Notes under the pieces: model-generated
Database searches by the model: none
What the model was told of the DNA's origin: nothing
Seen by the model: the letters and a program-made list of their open reading frames with translations, nothing else
Shown: piece by piece, positions 16,088-24,971 of the stretch
Layout of the letters: each line of letters begins with the position of its first letter
Numbering within the stretch: the stretch's first letter is position 1
NCBI RefSeq assembly: GCF_002979415.1
Contig: NZ_PCOT01000016.1
Coordinates: 27,079 to 91,078 of the forward strand
Direction: 5' to 3'
DNA length: 64,000 nucleotides
Source: Microbacterium sp. MYb72
Lineage (GTDB): Bacteria; Actinomycetota; Actinomycetes; Actinomycetales; Microbacteriaceae
Position numbers and translations under genes: made by a program

Positions 16088-18640
16088 TCAGTCGTCGGCG
16101 TCGCGCGCCTGCGCCGCGAGGGCGCGCTCGACGTCGGCGAGGTTCTCCAGCACCAGGCGGCGCAGGGCAGGGGCGGCGTCCTGGTGTGCGGACAGCCAGG
16201 CGCGCGTCGCGTTCCGCAGCTCGGTGTTCGCCAGCGCGGTCGGGAACAGTCCGACGACGAGGTACTGGGCGATCTGGTAGCTGCGGGACTCCCAGATCGG
16301 CAGCAGCATGTCGAAGTACGCCGGGACGAACTCGGCGAGGACCTCAACGCCCGCGGGGTGCACGAAGCCCAGAGCAGCAGAGCGCACGATCGTGTTCGGT
16401 GCGTCGTCGCGCTCGATGAGGGAGGCCCACGCGGCCTTCTTGGAGGCGAGGTCGGGAAGGGCGGCACGCGCCTGCGCCGCGAACTCGCCGCCCTTGGCGG
16501 TGTTGTCCGCTGCGAGAGCGGCGTCGATCGTCGCGGCGTCGGTCGCGCCGATCGTCGCGAGTCCGACCAACAGCTGCCAGTTCAGGTCGGCGTCGATCTC
16601 CAGCCCCGGCAGCGTCTCCTCGCCCGAGCGGAGGCGGCCGATGACGCCGGCGTGCTCAGGAGTGACGAGGGCGCCGGCGAACGCCGTGACGAACTGGAGC
16701 TGGCTGTCGCTGCCGGCCTCCGCGCCCTCGGCGAGAGCCCACAGCCCGTCGGCGATCTTCTGACGGGCGGCCACGCGCTCGGCCGGCGTCACGTAGAGCG
16801 TCGCCGCCGTGCGCAGCTGCGCCAGAGTGGTGCGGACCGTCGTCGACTCGGTCTCGCGACCGATGTTGCCCAGCACGAGATCGATGTAGTCGGATGCCGC
16901 GCTCTCCGCGTCGCGCGTCTGATCCCAGGCCGCGCCCCAGACGAGCGAGCGGGCCAGCGGATCGCTGATGTCGGCGAGGTGCGCGATCGCGGTGGCGAGC
17001 GAACGGTCGTCGAGACGGATCTTCGCGTAGGCCAGGTCCTCGTCGTTCAGCAGGACGAGGTCGGGACGGGCGATGCCCTTGAGCTCGGGGACCTCGGTGC
17101 GGTCGCCGTCGATGTCGACCTCGGCGTAGTGGGTGCGCACGAGCGCCCCGTCCCGCAGCGTGTAGAAGCCGATGCCGAGACGGTGCGGACGGATGGTCGG
17201 GTAGTCGGCCGGCGCGGTCTGCGTCACGGCGAAGCGGGAGATGGTGCCGTCGGAGTCTTCGGCGATGACCGGCTCGAGCGTGTTGACGCCGGCGGTCTCC
17301 AGCCACTTCTTCGACCAGGTGCTGAGGTCGCGGCCGCTCGTCGCCTCCAGCTCGGTGAGCAGGTCGCTGAGCTCGGTGTTGCCCCAGGAGTGCTTCTGGA
17401 AGTACTGCGAGACGCCGGCGAAGAACGCCTCGATCCCGACCCATGCGGCGAGCTGCTTGAGGACGGACCCGCCCTTGGCGTAGGTGATGCCGTCGAAGTT
17501 GACCTGGACGTCTTCGAGGTCATTGATCTCGGCGACGATCGGGTGCGTCGAGGGGAGCTGGTCCTGGCGGTACGCCCAGGTCTTCTCCATCGCGTTGAAC
17601 GTCGTCCACGCCTCGGTCCACTCGGTGGCCTCGGCCGTGGCGATCGTCGACGCCCACTCGGCGAACGACTCGTTCAGCCACAGGTCGTTCCACCACTTCA
17701 TGGTGACGAGGTCGCCGAACCACATGTGCGCCAGCTCGTGCAGGATCGTGACGACGCGGCGCTCCTTGACGGCATCCGTCACCTTGCTGCGGAAGACGTA
17801 CGTCTCGGTGAACGTCACGGCGCCCGCGTTCTCCATCGCGCCGGCGTTGAACTCCGGGACGAAGAGCTGGTCGTACTTGGCGAACGGGTAGGGGACGCCG
17901 AACTTCGACTCGAAGTACGCGAAGCCCTCGCGGGTCTTGTCGAAGATGTAGTCGGCGTCGAGGTGCTGCCAGAGGCTCTTGCGGCCGTAGACGCCGAGCG
18001 GGATGACATCGCCGGAGGAGCTGGTGAGCTCGGAGAAGGTCGACTCGTAGGGGCCGGCGACGAGCGCCGTGATGTACGAGGAGATGCGCGGGGTCGGCTC
18101 GAAGCCCCAGGTGGACACGGCGCTGTCGTCGTGCACGATGGGCTCGGGGGTGGGGGAGTTGGACACGACCTTCCACGCGGAGGGCGCGGTGACCGTGAAC
18201 TGGAACGTCGCCTTGAGGTCGGGCTGCTCGAAGACCGCGAACACGCGGCGCGAGTCGGGCACCTCGAACTGCGAGTAGAGGTAGACCTCGCCGTCCACGG
18301 GGTCGACGAAGCGGTGCAGTCCCTCGCCGGTGTTGGTGTACAGGCAGTCGGCGTCGACGACGAGGACGTTCTCGGCCTGCAGGCCGGTCAGCGCGATGCG
18401 CGAGTCGGCGAAGACCTCGCTGGGGTCGAGCTGCTCTCCGTTGAGCGAGATCTCGCGCACTTCGCGGGCGATGAGGTCGATGAAGGTGAAGCTCTCGGGG
18501 GTCGCGGTGAAGCGCACGACGCTGCGAGAGCCGAAGACCTCGGCGCCCTTCGTCAGATCGAGGGCGACCTCATACGACTGCGTGTCGATGACGTCGCGGC
18601 GCTCCTGCGCTTCGATGCGGGTGAGGTTCTCTCCAGGCAC
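16088..18640 (-). CDS. pepN: Aminopeptidase N (M1 metallopeptidase)
   Basis: An 850-residue M1 zinc aminopeptidase that removes N-terminal residues from peptides in the cytoplasm. The exopeptidase motif is GAMENAG. The zinc site is H301-E302-x2-H305 with E324 (HELAHMWFGD and WLNESFAEW). The N-terminal beta-saddle domain and the C-terminal ERAP1-like helical domain give the normal actinobacterial length. GTG 18640 (MPGENLTRIEAQERRDV) is preceded by GGGAG. The frame stays open for about 1.4 kb further upstream, but that stretch is antisense to hemH and reads as low-complexity sequence. Confidence 0.95.
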   Translation of the reverse strand: MPGENLTRIEAQERRDVIDTQSYEVALDLTKGAEVFGSRSVVRFTATPESFTFIDLIAREVREISLNGEQLDPSEVFADSRIALTGLQAENVLVVDADCLYTNTGEGLHRFVDPVDGEVYLYSQFEVPDSRRVFAVFEQPDLKATFQFTVTAPSAWKVVSNSPTPEPIVHDDSAVSTWGFEPTPRISSYITALVAGPYESTFSELTSSSGDVIPLGVYGRKSLWQHLDADYIFDKTREGFAYFESKFGVPYPFAKYDQLFVPEFNAGAMENAGAVTFTETYVFRSKVTDAVKERRVVTILHELAHMWFGDLVTMKWWNDLWLNESFAEWASTIATAEATEWTEAWTTFNAMEKTWAYRQDQLPSTHPIVAEINDLEDVQVNFDGITYAKGGSVLKQLAAWVGIEAFFAGVSQYFQKHSWGNTELSDLLTELEATSGRDLSTWSKKWLETAGVNTLEPVIAEDSDGTISRFAVTQTAPADYPTIRPHRLGIGFYTLRDGALVRTHYAEVDIDGDRTEVPELKGIARPDLVLLNDEDLAYAKIRLDDRSLATAIAHLADISDPLARSLVWGAAWDQTRDAESAASDYIDLVLGNIGRETESTTVRTTLAQLRTAATLYVTPAERVAARQKIADGLWALAEGAEAGSDSQLQFVTAFAGALVTPEHAGVIGRLRSGEETLPGLEIDADLNWQLLVGLATIGATDAATIDAALAADNTAKGGEFAAQARAALPDLASKKAAWASLIERDDAPNTIVRSAALGFVHPAGVEVLAEFVPAYFDMLLPIWESRSYQIAQYLVVGLFPTALANTELRNATRAWLSAHQDAAPALRRLVLENLADVERALAAQARDADD

Positions 18641-18710
18641 AGCTGTACTCCCAGGGGTGAGGGGATGCTGCCGCGGTCCAGGCGCAGTTGGCGCCCACGG
18701 CAACCATGAC

Positions 18711-18716
18711 AGCCTA
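18711..18716 (-). promoter_or_regulatory. -10 for pepN
   Basis: TAGGCT on the minus strand, about 70 nt upstream of GTG 18640. This leaves a leader that carries the GGGAG ribosome-binding site. Confidence 0.45.
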
Positions 18717-18778
18717 CGCCAGTCGTCGAGGGATGCCGCCAGGGCGACGCACCCGCGAGGAGATGGAAGGATGGAGGG

Positions 18779-19963
18779 GTGACTGCGACCGAGCCCACCA
18801 TCGTTCCCTTTGCCTCTCCGGCCGCTGCAGGCGGCGCCCCCTACGTGACGACGCCGGTCGCCTACGACGGGATCCTGCTCGCGGGATTCGGCGGACCCGA
18901 GGGGCAGGACGACGTGATCCCGTTCCTCCGCAACGTCACCAGAGGGCGCGGCATCCCCGACGAGCGTCTGGAGGAGGTCGCGCACCACTATCGCCACTTC
19001 GGCGGCGTGAGCCCGATCAACGGGCAGAACCGCGTGCTCAAGGAGGCGCTCGAAGCCGAGCTGCAGCGGCGAGGCATCGACCTCCCCGTCTACTGGGGCA
19101 ACCGCAACTGGAGCCCCTATCTCGAGGAGGTCGTGACCGAGGCCTCCGCGAAGGGGCACAACACGCTTCTCGCCTTCGCCACGAGCGCGTACAGCTCGTT
19201 CTCCAGCTGCCGCCAGTATCGCGAGGACTTCGCGAGGATCCTCGAGGACACCGGACTCGGCGAGACCGTGACGATCGACAAGATCCGTCCGTTCTACGAC
19301 CACCCCGGCTTCGTCGAGGCGTTCGAGACCGGCGTCCGTGACGCGGTCGAGGCCTTCCTCGCCGACGGCATCGCCGCCGCCGACATCCAGATCCTCTTCT
19401 CGACGCACAGCATCCCCACCGCAGACGCGGAGCGCTCGGGCGCGCGCGACATCGAGTGGGGCGAGGGCGGAGCGTACGCGGCACAGCACGTCGCGGTCGC
19501 GGCCTGGGTCATGGACAGGGTGCGGGGGAGCATCCCTGCGGCCGCCGATGTCTCCTGGGAACTGGTGTACCAGTCGCGCTCCGGACCTGCCTCGCAGCCG
19601 TGGCTCGAGCCCGACGTGTGCGACGTGATCGGAGAGCTGCCCGAACGGGGGCGCAAGGCCGTCGCCGTCGTGCCCGTCGGATTCATGAGCGACCACATGG
19701 AGGTCCTCTGGGATCTCGATACGGAGGCTGCTGAGGCCGCGGAAGAGGCGGGGCTCGCCTTCACCAGGACGCCGACGCCCGGTGTGTCTCCGACGTTCGT
19801 CGCCGGCATCGTCGATCTGATCGAGGAGCGTCTGGAGGGGCGTCCCAACGAGCAGCGCCCGCACGTCACGTCGCTGCCCGGCGGGTTCGACGTCTGCCGC
19901 CCCGGCTGCTGCGAGAACATCCGCGCCGGCTTCAAGCCCGCCGCCGCCGGCATCGCGCCGTGA
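18779..19963 (+). CDS. hemH: Ferrochelatase (coproporphyrin III type)
   Basis: A 394-residue ferrochelatase. Actinobacterial members insert iron into coproporphyrin III in the coproporphyrin-dependent haem pathway, so cpfC is the alternative name. Landmarks are YDGILLAGFGGPEGQDDVIPFL, YRHFGGVSPING, TSAYSSFSSCRQYREDF, LFSTHSIPT and YQSRSGPASQPWLEPDV. A C-terminal FDVCRPGCCENIR cluster plus the Cys in SSCRQY suggests a [2Fe-2S] centre, as in M. tuberculosis ferrochelatase. Start GTG 18779 follows GGAGGG directly. It is divergent from pepN. Confidence 0.95.
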   Translation: MTATEPTIVPFASPAAAGGAPYVTTPVAYDGILLAGFGGPEGQDDVIPFLRNVTRGRGIPDERLEEVAHHYRHFGGVSPINGQNRVLKEALEAELQRRGIDLPVYWGNRNWSPYLEEVVTEASAKGHNTLLAFATSAYSSFSSCRQYREDFARILEDTGLGETVTIDKIRPFYDHPGFVEAFETGVRDAVEAFLADGIAAADIQILFSTHSIPTADAERSGARDIEWGEGGAYAAQHVAVAAWVMDRVRGSIPAAADVSWELVYQSRSGPASQPWLEPDVCDVIGELPERGRKAVAVVPVGFMSDHMEVLWDLDTEAAEAAEEAGLAFTRTPTPGVSPTFVAGIVDLIEERLEGRPNEQRPHVTSLPGGFDVCRPGCCENIRAGFKPAAAGIAP

Positions 19964-19990
19964 GACGGATTCGACGTCGGCTGCCCTGAA

Positions 19991-19996
19991 TAGGAT
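19991..19996 (+). promoter_or_regulatory. Leaderless -10 for rpiB
   Basis: TAGGAT ends 7 nt before ATG 20004 and overlaps a competing ATG at 19995, so 20004 is the better start. Confidence 0.6.
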
Positions 19997-20003
19997 GGGA
20001 GCC

Positions 20004-20489
20004 ATGCGCATCCACATCGCCACCGATCACGCCGGCCTCGACTTCTCCACGCAGCTGCAGGAGCATCTGCGTGCCGCGGGCCATGAAGTGGTCGATCACG
20101 GGCCGATCGAGTACGACGCGGTGGACGACTACCCCGCGTTCTGCATCAGGGCCGCGCAGGCCGTCGTCGCCGATCAGACGGCCGGTGTCGAGGCTCTCGG
20201 CGTCGTCTTCGGCGGATCGGGCAACGGCGAGCAGATCGCGGCGAACAAGGTGCAGGGCATCCGCGCCGCGCTGGTGTGGAACGTCTCGACGGCCGAGCTG
20301 GCCCGCGAGCACAACGACGCGAACGTGATCTCCATCGGCGCCCGTCAGCACACGTTCGACGAGGTCACCACCTTCATCGACACGTTCATCTCCACGCCCT
20401 TCTCGAACGAGGAGCGGCACGTGCGCCGCATCGGCCAGATCGCCGACTTCGAGCGCGACGGCTCGCTGCTGCCGGACCCCCGGGCCTGA
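20004..20489 (+). CDS. rpiB: Ribose-5-phosphate isomerase B
   Basis: A 161-residue RpiB that interconverts ribose-5-phosphate and ribulose-5-phosphate in the pentose phosphate pathway. Substrate-binding D8-H9 lie in MRIHIATDHAG. The active site GGSGNGEQIAANK (about 70-82) has Ser72 and Glu76 in place of the E. coli Cys, as in the mycobacterial enzymes. AREHNDANVISIGARQ is also typical. It is followed after one base by the glycosylase gene, so the two are one operon. Confidence 0.95.
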   Translation: MRIHIATDHAGLDFSTQLQEHLRAAGHEVVDHGPIEYDAVDDYPAFCIRAAQAVVADQTAGVEALGVVFGGSGNGEQIAANKVQGIRAALVWNVSTAELAREHNDANVISIGARQHTFDEVTTFIDTFISTPFSNEERHVRRIGQIADFERDGSLLPDPRA

Positions 20490-20490
20490 C

Positions 20491-21489
20491 ATGCCCGAGG
20501 GGCATTCCGTCCATCGAATCGCGCGGCAGTTCGATCGCAACTTCGTCGGCAAGTCGATGCGGGCGTCGAGTCCGCAGGGGCGATTCGCAGAGGGCGCCGC
20601 GGTGCTCGACGGTCGTGAGGCCGTCAGTGTGCAGGCCGTGGGCAAGCAGATGTTCCTCGAGGTGGAGGGCGACCTCTGGCTGAGGGTGCACCTCGGGCTC
20701 TACGGCGCCTGGGACTTCGCAGGGGAGATCCTCATCGATCCGACGATCGCCTCGGCGAACGGGCGCATGGGGCAGACCAACCAGCGCGGCACCGATCTGG
20801 GCGAGGCCATCCTCGACGATGCGGGAGAGAACTCGCTCGCATCGATCGGCGCGCCGAGGCGCACGCGAGTGCACGTCCGGATGTCGGAGCAGACCAAGGG
20901 TCTCGCCGACGAGGACGGGGAGTGGCCGCCGCCGATCGTCGGGCAGGTTCGTCTGCGATTGATGACGGACATCACCGCTGCTGATCTCCGGGGCCCGACC
21001 GCCTGCGTGATCCAGACACCCGAGGAGATGCTCGCCACCGTTGCGAAGCTCGGTCCGGATCCCCTCGTCGGTGACCCCGCGGAGAACGAGGAGCGCTTCG
21101 TCCGTGCGGTGCGCAAGAAGCAGACCGTCATCGCGCTGCTCCTGATGGACCAGGCCGTGGTCAGCGGCATCGGCAACGTCTATCGCGCCGAGATGCTCTT
21201 CCGACACCGGTTGAATCCGCACACGCCAGGACGCGACGTCCCCGAGGAGATCGTGCGCGAACTGTGGCGCGACTGGGTGCGGCTGCTCGCGGTCGGCGTC
21301 GAGACCGGGCAGATGATGACGATGGACGACCTGTCTCCCGAGCAGTATCGTGCCGCGATGGCGAGTCGCGATGACCGTCACTGGGTGTACCACCGCGCCG
21401 GGCTTCCATGCCGCATCTGCGGGACGGAGATCGCCCTGGAGGAGATCGGCGCGCGCAAGCTCTACTGGTGCCCGCGGTGTCAGGCCTGA
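20491..21489 (+). CDS. Fpg/Nei family DNA glycosylase
   Basis: A 332-residue base-excision-repair glycosylase/AP lyase. The mature N-terminus PEG (MPEGHSVHRIARQF) supplies the catalytic Pro and Glu. The helix-two-turn-helix contains AVVSGIGNVYRAEMLFRHRL, and the C-terminal zinc finger is CRICG plus CPRC. The HSVHR start and overall form are closer to actinobacterial Nei (endonuclease VIII, oxidised pyrimidines) than to Fpg. It is longer than E. coli Nei because of an insertion after the first domain. It is coupled to rpiB. Confidence 0.92.
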   Translation: MPEGHSVHRIARQFDRNFVGKSMRASSPQGRFAEGAAVLDGREAVSVQAVGKQMFLEVEGDLWLRVHLGLYGAWDFAGEILIDPTIASANGRMGQTNQRGTDLGEAILDDAGENSLASIGAPRRTRVHVRMSEQTKGLADEDGEWPPPIVGQVRLRLMTDITAADLRGPTACVIQTPEEMLATVAKLGPDPLVGDPAENEERFVRAVRKKQTVIALLLMDQAVVSGIGNVYRAEMLFRHRLNPHTPGRDVPEEIVRELWRDWVRLLAVGVETGQMMTMDDLSPEQYRAAMASRDDRHWVYHRAGLPCRICGTEIALEEIGARKLYWCPRCQA

Positions 21490-21527
21490 AGCGGTCCTCT
21501 CGCCGCCGTCGCCCCGACCTCCCGGTC

Positions 21528-21533
21528 TAGGCT
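21528..21533 (+). promoter_or_regulatory. Leaderless -10 for PaiB-like gene
   Basis: TAGGCT ends 6 nt before ATG 21540. Confidence 0.6.
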
Positions 21534-21539
21534 CGAACC

Positions 21540-22181
21540 ATGCGTCAGAACCCGAGCTTCACCCTTGCGGATGTGACCGAGATGCGTCGGGTGATCGACG
21601 CCAACCCGTGGGCGACCATCATGAGCGCCGGCTCCGAAGGCCTGGTCGCATCGCACTATGCCGTGCTCCTCGACGAGTCGCGCGACGACCTCACGATCGT
21701 CGCGCATGTGGGACGCCCGGACGATCTGATCCACGGTCTCGGTGACCGCGAGCTCCTCGTTGTGTTCCAGGGGCCGCACGGCTACATCTCCCCGGGCTGG
21801 TACGGAGACGTGCAGGCTGTGCCGACATGGAACTACGTCGCCGTGCACCTCTCGGGGATCCCCGAGATCCTGAGCCCGGAGGAGAACCTCGAGGTGCTCG
21901 ACCGTCTCGTCGACCGGTTCGAGGGGCGGATGCCGGAGCCGCGGCGCATGTGGGAGCGTCCCAACGATGAGAGCTTCGTGCAGCGTCTCGCCGCGGGGAC
22001 GGTGGGGTTCCGGCTCACGCCCACGCGCGTGGTCGCGAAGCGCAAGCTCAGCCAGAACAAGTCCGCGGACACCGTGGAGACCGTGATCGCGGAACTGGAG
22101 GGCTCGGGCCCGTATGCGCAGCCCGACCTCGCCCGCGAGATGAGGAGAGCCCATGAGGCTCTCGCGGAAGGACGGCGATGA
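21540..22181 (+). CDS. PaiB-like FMN-binding protein
   Basis: A 213-residue split-barrel flavin-binding protein of the PaiB family, annotated as FMN-binding negative transcriptional regulators after Bacillus PaiB. Visible family features are HYAVLLDE, TIVAHVGRPDDLI, LLVVFQGPHGYISPGWYG, VPTWNYVAVHLSG and a C-terminal helix SQNKSADTVETVIAELEG. No helix-turn-helix is obvious, so DNA binding is uncertain. It overlaps the amidohydrolase gene by 4 bp. Confidence 0.88.
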   Translation: MRQNPSFTLADVTEMRRVIDANPWATIMSAGSEGLVASHYAVLLDESRDDLTIVAHVGRPDDLIHGLGDRELLVVFQGPHGYISPGWYGDVQAVPTWNYVAVHLSGIPEILSPEENLEVLDRLVDRFEGRMPEPRRMWERPNDESFVQRLAAGTVGFRLTPTRVVAKRKLSQNKSADTVETVIAELEGSGPYAQPDLAREMRRAHEALAEGRR

Positions 22182-23644
22182 TCGGCACCGATGTCAGCAT
22201 GGTGAAGGGGGTTCGCATCGCCGGTCCCGGTCGCGAGTTCCTGATCGACGACGAGCCCGTCGACATCGTGATCGACGGCGGAGCGATCACCGACATCGCC
22301 CCCCCAGGTGCCCTGCGGCCCACCGGGGAGGTCCTGGACGCCGGTGGCGCGTGGGTCGTCCCTGGGCTCTGGGACAACCATGTCCACACGGTGCAGTGGG
22401 CGCTGGCTGCGGAACGCGTGCCGCTGCTCACGGCGGGATCGGCTGCTGAGGCCGCGCGGCTCATGACCGACGCGGAGCCGCTCCCCGACGGGCGACGGGT
22501 CGGGGCGGGCTTCCGCGACGCGCTGTGGTCGGATCAGCCGTCGCTCGCGCTGCTCGATGACGCGACGGGGGAGGTGCCGACCTATCTCATCAATGCCGAC
22601 GTGCACAGCACGTGGCTCAACTCCGCGGCCCTGCGTCGCGAAGGGTTCAGTGCGCCGGACGGAGTCCTCCGCGAAGAGGACGCCTTCGAGATCTCGCGAC
22701 GTCTGAATGCGGTCGACCCCGCCAGAGCTGATGACGCTGTGCTGCGGGCGGGGGAGCGCGCGGCGTCGAGGGGCGTCACCGGCCTCGTGGACTTCGACAT
22801 GGCCTGGAACGCTGATGCCTGGCCTCGGCGCGTGGCCGCCGGATTCTCCGCGCATCGGGTGGAGTTCTCGGTGTACCCCTTCGACTTCGACCGCGCGGTG
22901 GAGAGCGGACTGCGCACCGGCGAGAGCCACGGGAGCCCGCTGATCAGGGTCGGCGCGCTCAAGATCATCACCGACGGATCCCTCGGCACGAGGACCGCCG
23001 CCTGCTCCCATCACTACCCGGGTGACCCCGCGAACTTCGGCGTGCTCACGGTGCCGCCGGAGGAGCTGACGGATCTGCTCGTCGCCGCGACGGGGGCAGG
23101 CCTCGCCGTCGCCGTCCACGCCATCGGCGACCGCGCGGTCACCGCAGCGCTCGACGCGTTCACCGTGTCGGGCGCCGTGGGCACGATCGAGCATGCGCAA
23201 CTCGTCCGGCACGCCGATCTCTCACGCTTCGCTCGCCTGGGCGTCGTGGCGAGCGTGCAGCCGCAGCATGCCCTCGATGATCGCGACCTGGTCGAGACGC
23301 ACTGGGCGGGGCAGACATCCATCGGCTATCCGCTCGCCGCACTGCGCCGAGCGGGGGTGCAGCTCCGCTTCGGGTCGGACGCGCCCGTCGCCGAGCTGGA
23401 CCCGTGGCAGGGGATCGGAGCAGCCGTGGATCGCACCGACGATGAGCGGGAGCCGTGGCATCCCGAGGAGCGGCTCACGATCGACGAGGCGCTCGAGGCG
23501 AGCGTGCGGTCCTCGGTGCGACCAGGAGAGCCGGCCGATCTCGTGCTGTGCGGCGAGGATCCGCGAGCCGCGCACGGCGATGGACTGAGACGGATGCCGG
23601 TGGAGGCGACGCTGCTCGCCGGACGCGTCACCCACCGCTCCTGA
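22178..23644 (+). CDS. Amidohydrolase, YtcJ-like
   Basis: A 488-residue amidohydrolase-superfamily TIM-barrel protein. It has metal ligands DNHVHTVQW near residue 68, a His in AVHAIGDRAV, the IEHAQLV strand, and the terminal metal/acid motif GSDAPVAELDPWQGI. It resembles the YtcJ/exoenzyme-regulatory group, whose substrates are mostly undefined. It is co-translated with the PaiB-like gene (ATGA overlap) and closed by a very strong terminator. Catabolism of an amide or N-acyl compound is inference only. Confidence 0.88.
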   Translation: MIGTDVSMVKGVRIAGPGREFLIDDEPVDIVIDGGAITDIAPPGALRPTGEVLDAGGAWVVPGLWDNHVHTVQWALAAERVPLLTAGSAAEAARLMTDAEPLPDGRRVGAGFRDALWSDQPSLALLDDATGEVPTYLINADVHSTWLNSAALRREGFSAPDGVLREEDAFEISRRLNAVDPARADDAVLRAGERAASRGVTGLVDFDMAWNADAWPRRVAAGFSAHRVEFSVYPFDFDRAVESGLRTGESHGSPLIRVGALKIITDGSLGTRTAACSHHYPGDPANFGVLTVPPEELTDLLVAATGAGLAVAVHAIGDRAVTAALDAFTVSGAVGTIEHAQLVRHADLSRFARLGVVASVQPQHALDDRDLVETHWAGQTSIGYPLAALRRAGVQLRFGSDAPVAELDPWQGIGAAVDRTDDEREPWHPEERLTIDEALEASVRSSVRPGEPADLVLCGEDPRAAHGDGLRRMPVEATLLAGRVTHRS

Positions 23645-23645
23645 A

Positions 23646-23689
23646 CACGACGAAGGGCACCGGAACGGATTCCGGTGCCCTTCGTCGTG
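23646..23689. terminator. Very strong bidirectional terminator
   Basis: CACGACGAAGGGCACCGGAA pairs with TTCCGGTGCCCTTCGTCGTG: a perfect 20-bp stem with a 4-nt loop, between the convergent amidohydrolase and dps genes. Confidence 0.88.
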
Positions 23690-23701
23690 TGGTGTCAGTC
23701 G

Positions 23702-24187
23702 TCAGGCTGCGATGTGCGAGACGAGGAACCAGCGGTCCTTGTCGAGTCCGCGCTTGATCTCGATCGCGACGTCCTGGCTGGTCAGGTCGACCTCGTCGAG
23801 TCCGTCGATCGCCGCCTGGACGTCGACGAGGATCGCGTCGATGTCGGCCACGACCGCGCGGATGAGGTCATCCGACTGCGTGAAGCCGGCGGGAACCGAG
23901 GTGGCGCCCGCCTTCTCTGCGACGGTGGAGATGCGGGCGTCGATCGGAAGGCCGAGGGCGACGATGCGCTCCGCGGCGGTGTCGGCGAAGTCGCCGGCGT
24001 GGGCGACGATCGTGTCGAGCAGTTCGTGGACGCCGACGAAGTTCGCTCCGCGGACGTGCCAGTGGGCCTGCTTGCCGTTGACCGTCAGGGCTTCGAGGCC
24101 GAGGACGAGCGGGGAGAGGAACTGTGCGGCCGCAGCGGCGACCGTCGGGTCGCTGGCGGTGGTGGAAACGGTCTGTGCCTTGCTCAT
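23702..24187 (-). CDS. dps: Dps-type DNA-protection ferritin
   Basis: A 161-residue Dps/miniferritin that oxidises and stores iron with H2O2 and protects DNA in starvation. The inter-subunit ferroxidase ligands are visible in KQAHWHVRGANFVGVHELLD and AGDFADTAAERIVALG. The C-terminal helix is KDRWFLVSHIA. The N-terminus has a 20-residue Thr/Ala-rich extension rather than a Lys-rich tail. ATG 24187 is chosen because GGAGG lies upstream; an in-frame ATG at 24232 is unlikely. Confidence 0.93.
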   Translation of the reverse strand: MSKAQTVSTTASDPTVAAAAAQFLSPLVLGLEALTVNGKQAHWHVRGANFVGVHELLDTIVAHAGDFADTAAERIVALGLPIDARISTVAEKAGATSVPAGFTQSDDLIRAVVADIDAILVDVQAAIDGLDEVDLTSQDVAIEIKRGLDKDRWFLVSHIAA

Positions 24188-24317
24188 CTTGTGCTCCTCC
24201 GAGATCATCTGTTTCTGTCGTGCTGGAGTCAACGCTACTCATCCTGAATCATTCCGCAAGCAAGCGAAGGCTGGGCTTAGTGGGGCAGAAATCCGCGGAA
24301 ACACGCGGTAATGAGGG

Positions 24318-24323
24318 TAGTCT
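24318..24323 (+). promoter_or_regulatory. Leaderless -10 for gamma-CA gene
   Basis: TAGTCT ends 6 nt before ATG 24330. Confidence 0.6.
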
Positions 24324-24329
24324 CGCCTT

Positions 24330-24866
24330 ATGAGCATCGCGCAGGGAGCATCCGTCCTCGCCCTCCAGGACCGCGTGCCGTCGATCGCCGACGGCGCCTT
24401 CGTGGCGGAGGGCGCGCGCATCGTCGGAGCGGTCTCTCTGGCGGCCGGATCGAGTGTCTGGTACAACGCGGTGTTACGAGGCGATTCGGCGCCGATCGTG
24501 ATCGGCCCCGGCAGCAACGTGCAGGACAACGTCTCGGTGCACGTGGATGCCGGACACCCCGTCGTCGTTGGATCGAAGGTGTCGATCGGCCACAACGCGG
24601 TCGTGCACGGCTGCACGATCGGCGATGGTTCGCTCATCGGGATGGGTGCGGTGATCCTCAGCGGCGCGGTGATCGGCGCGGGCTGCCTGATCGCCGGGGG
24701 AGCTGTGGTGCTGGGCGGGACGGAGGTGCCGGAGGGATCGCTCGTCGCCGGTGTCCCTGCGAAGGTCCGCCGAGCGCTGAGCGATGACGAGCGCGCCGGC
24801 CTGATCGCGAACGCGGACACCTACCTCGGCCACCTGCTGACGCACTCGTCCGCGACCTCCGTCTGA
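24330..24866 (+). CDS. Gamma-carbonic anhydrase family protein
   Basis: A 178-residue left-handed beta-helix protein built from hexapeptide repeats (IVIGPGSNVQDNVSVHVDAG onward). The three zinc-ligand histidines are present as H71, H88 and H93 (VSVHVD, IGHNAVVHG), so CO2 hydration is plausible. Many bacterial homologues (YrdA, PaaY groups) act as thioesterases or have no proven activity. It is a single gene ending just before the tRNA-Met promoter. Confidence 0.9.
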   Translation: MSIAQGASVLALQDRVPSIADGAFVAEGARIVGAVSLAAGSSVWYNAVLRGDSAPIVIGPGSNVQDNVSVHVDAGHPVVVGSKVSIGHNAVVHGCTIGDGSLIGMGAVILSGAVIGAGCLIAGGAVVLGGTEVPEGSLVAGVPAKVRRALSDDERAGLIANADTYLGHLLTHSSATSV

Positions 24867-24880
24867 GTCTGCGCGCCCGC

Positions 24881-24886
24881 TAGGCT
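24881..24886 (+). promoter_or_regulatory. -10 for tRNA-Met
   Basis: TAGGCT ends 10 nt before the mature tRNA 5' end at 24897. Confidence 0.55.
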
Positions 24887-24896
24887 GGGTGCGTAC

Positions 24897-24971
24897 GGGG
24901 CGGTGGCCAAGCTGGTTAAGGCAGTGGGCTCATAACCCAACGATTCGCGGGTTCAAGTCCCGCCCGCCCTA
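24897..24971 (+). tRNA. tRNA-Met (CAT)
   Basis: Acceptor GGGGCGG pairs with CCGCCCT (G1-T72 wobble), A73. Anticodon stem GTGGG/CCCA with loop CTCATAA, T arm GCGGG-TTCAAGT-CCCGC. The D arm is not of the initiator type, so it is an elongator; an Ile2 (lysidine) tRNA with a CAT anticodon cannot be excluded. No CCA is encoded. Confidence 0.85.

Noticed and set aside
15986..18709. 907-codon plus-strand open frame opposite pepN
   Set aside because: A shadow of high-GC codon bias on the opposite strand; the translation is Val/Asp/Glu/Arg-rich low complexity with no domain.
18641..20023. Long minus-strand N-terminal extension of pepN
   Set aside because: It is antisense to hemH with low-complexity composition; GTG 18640 has a good ribosome-binding site and gives the normal M1 length.
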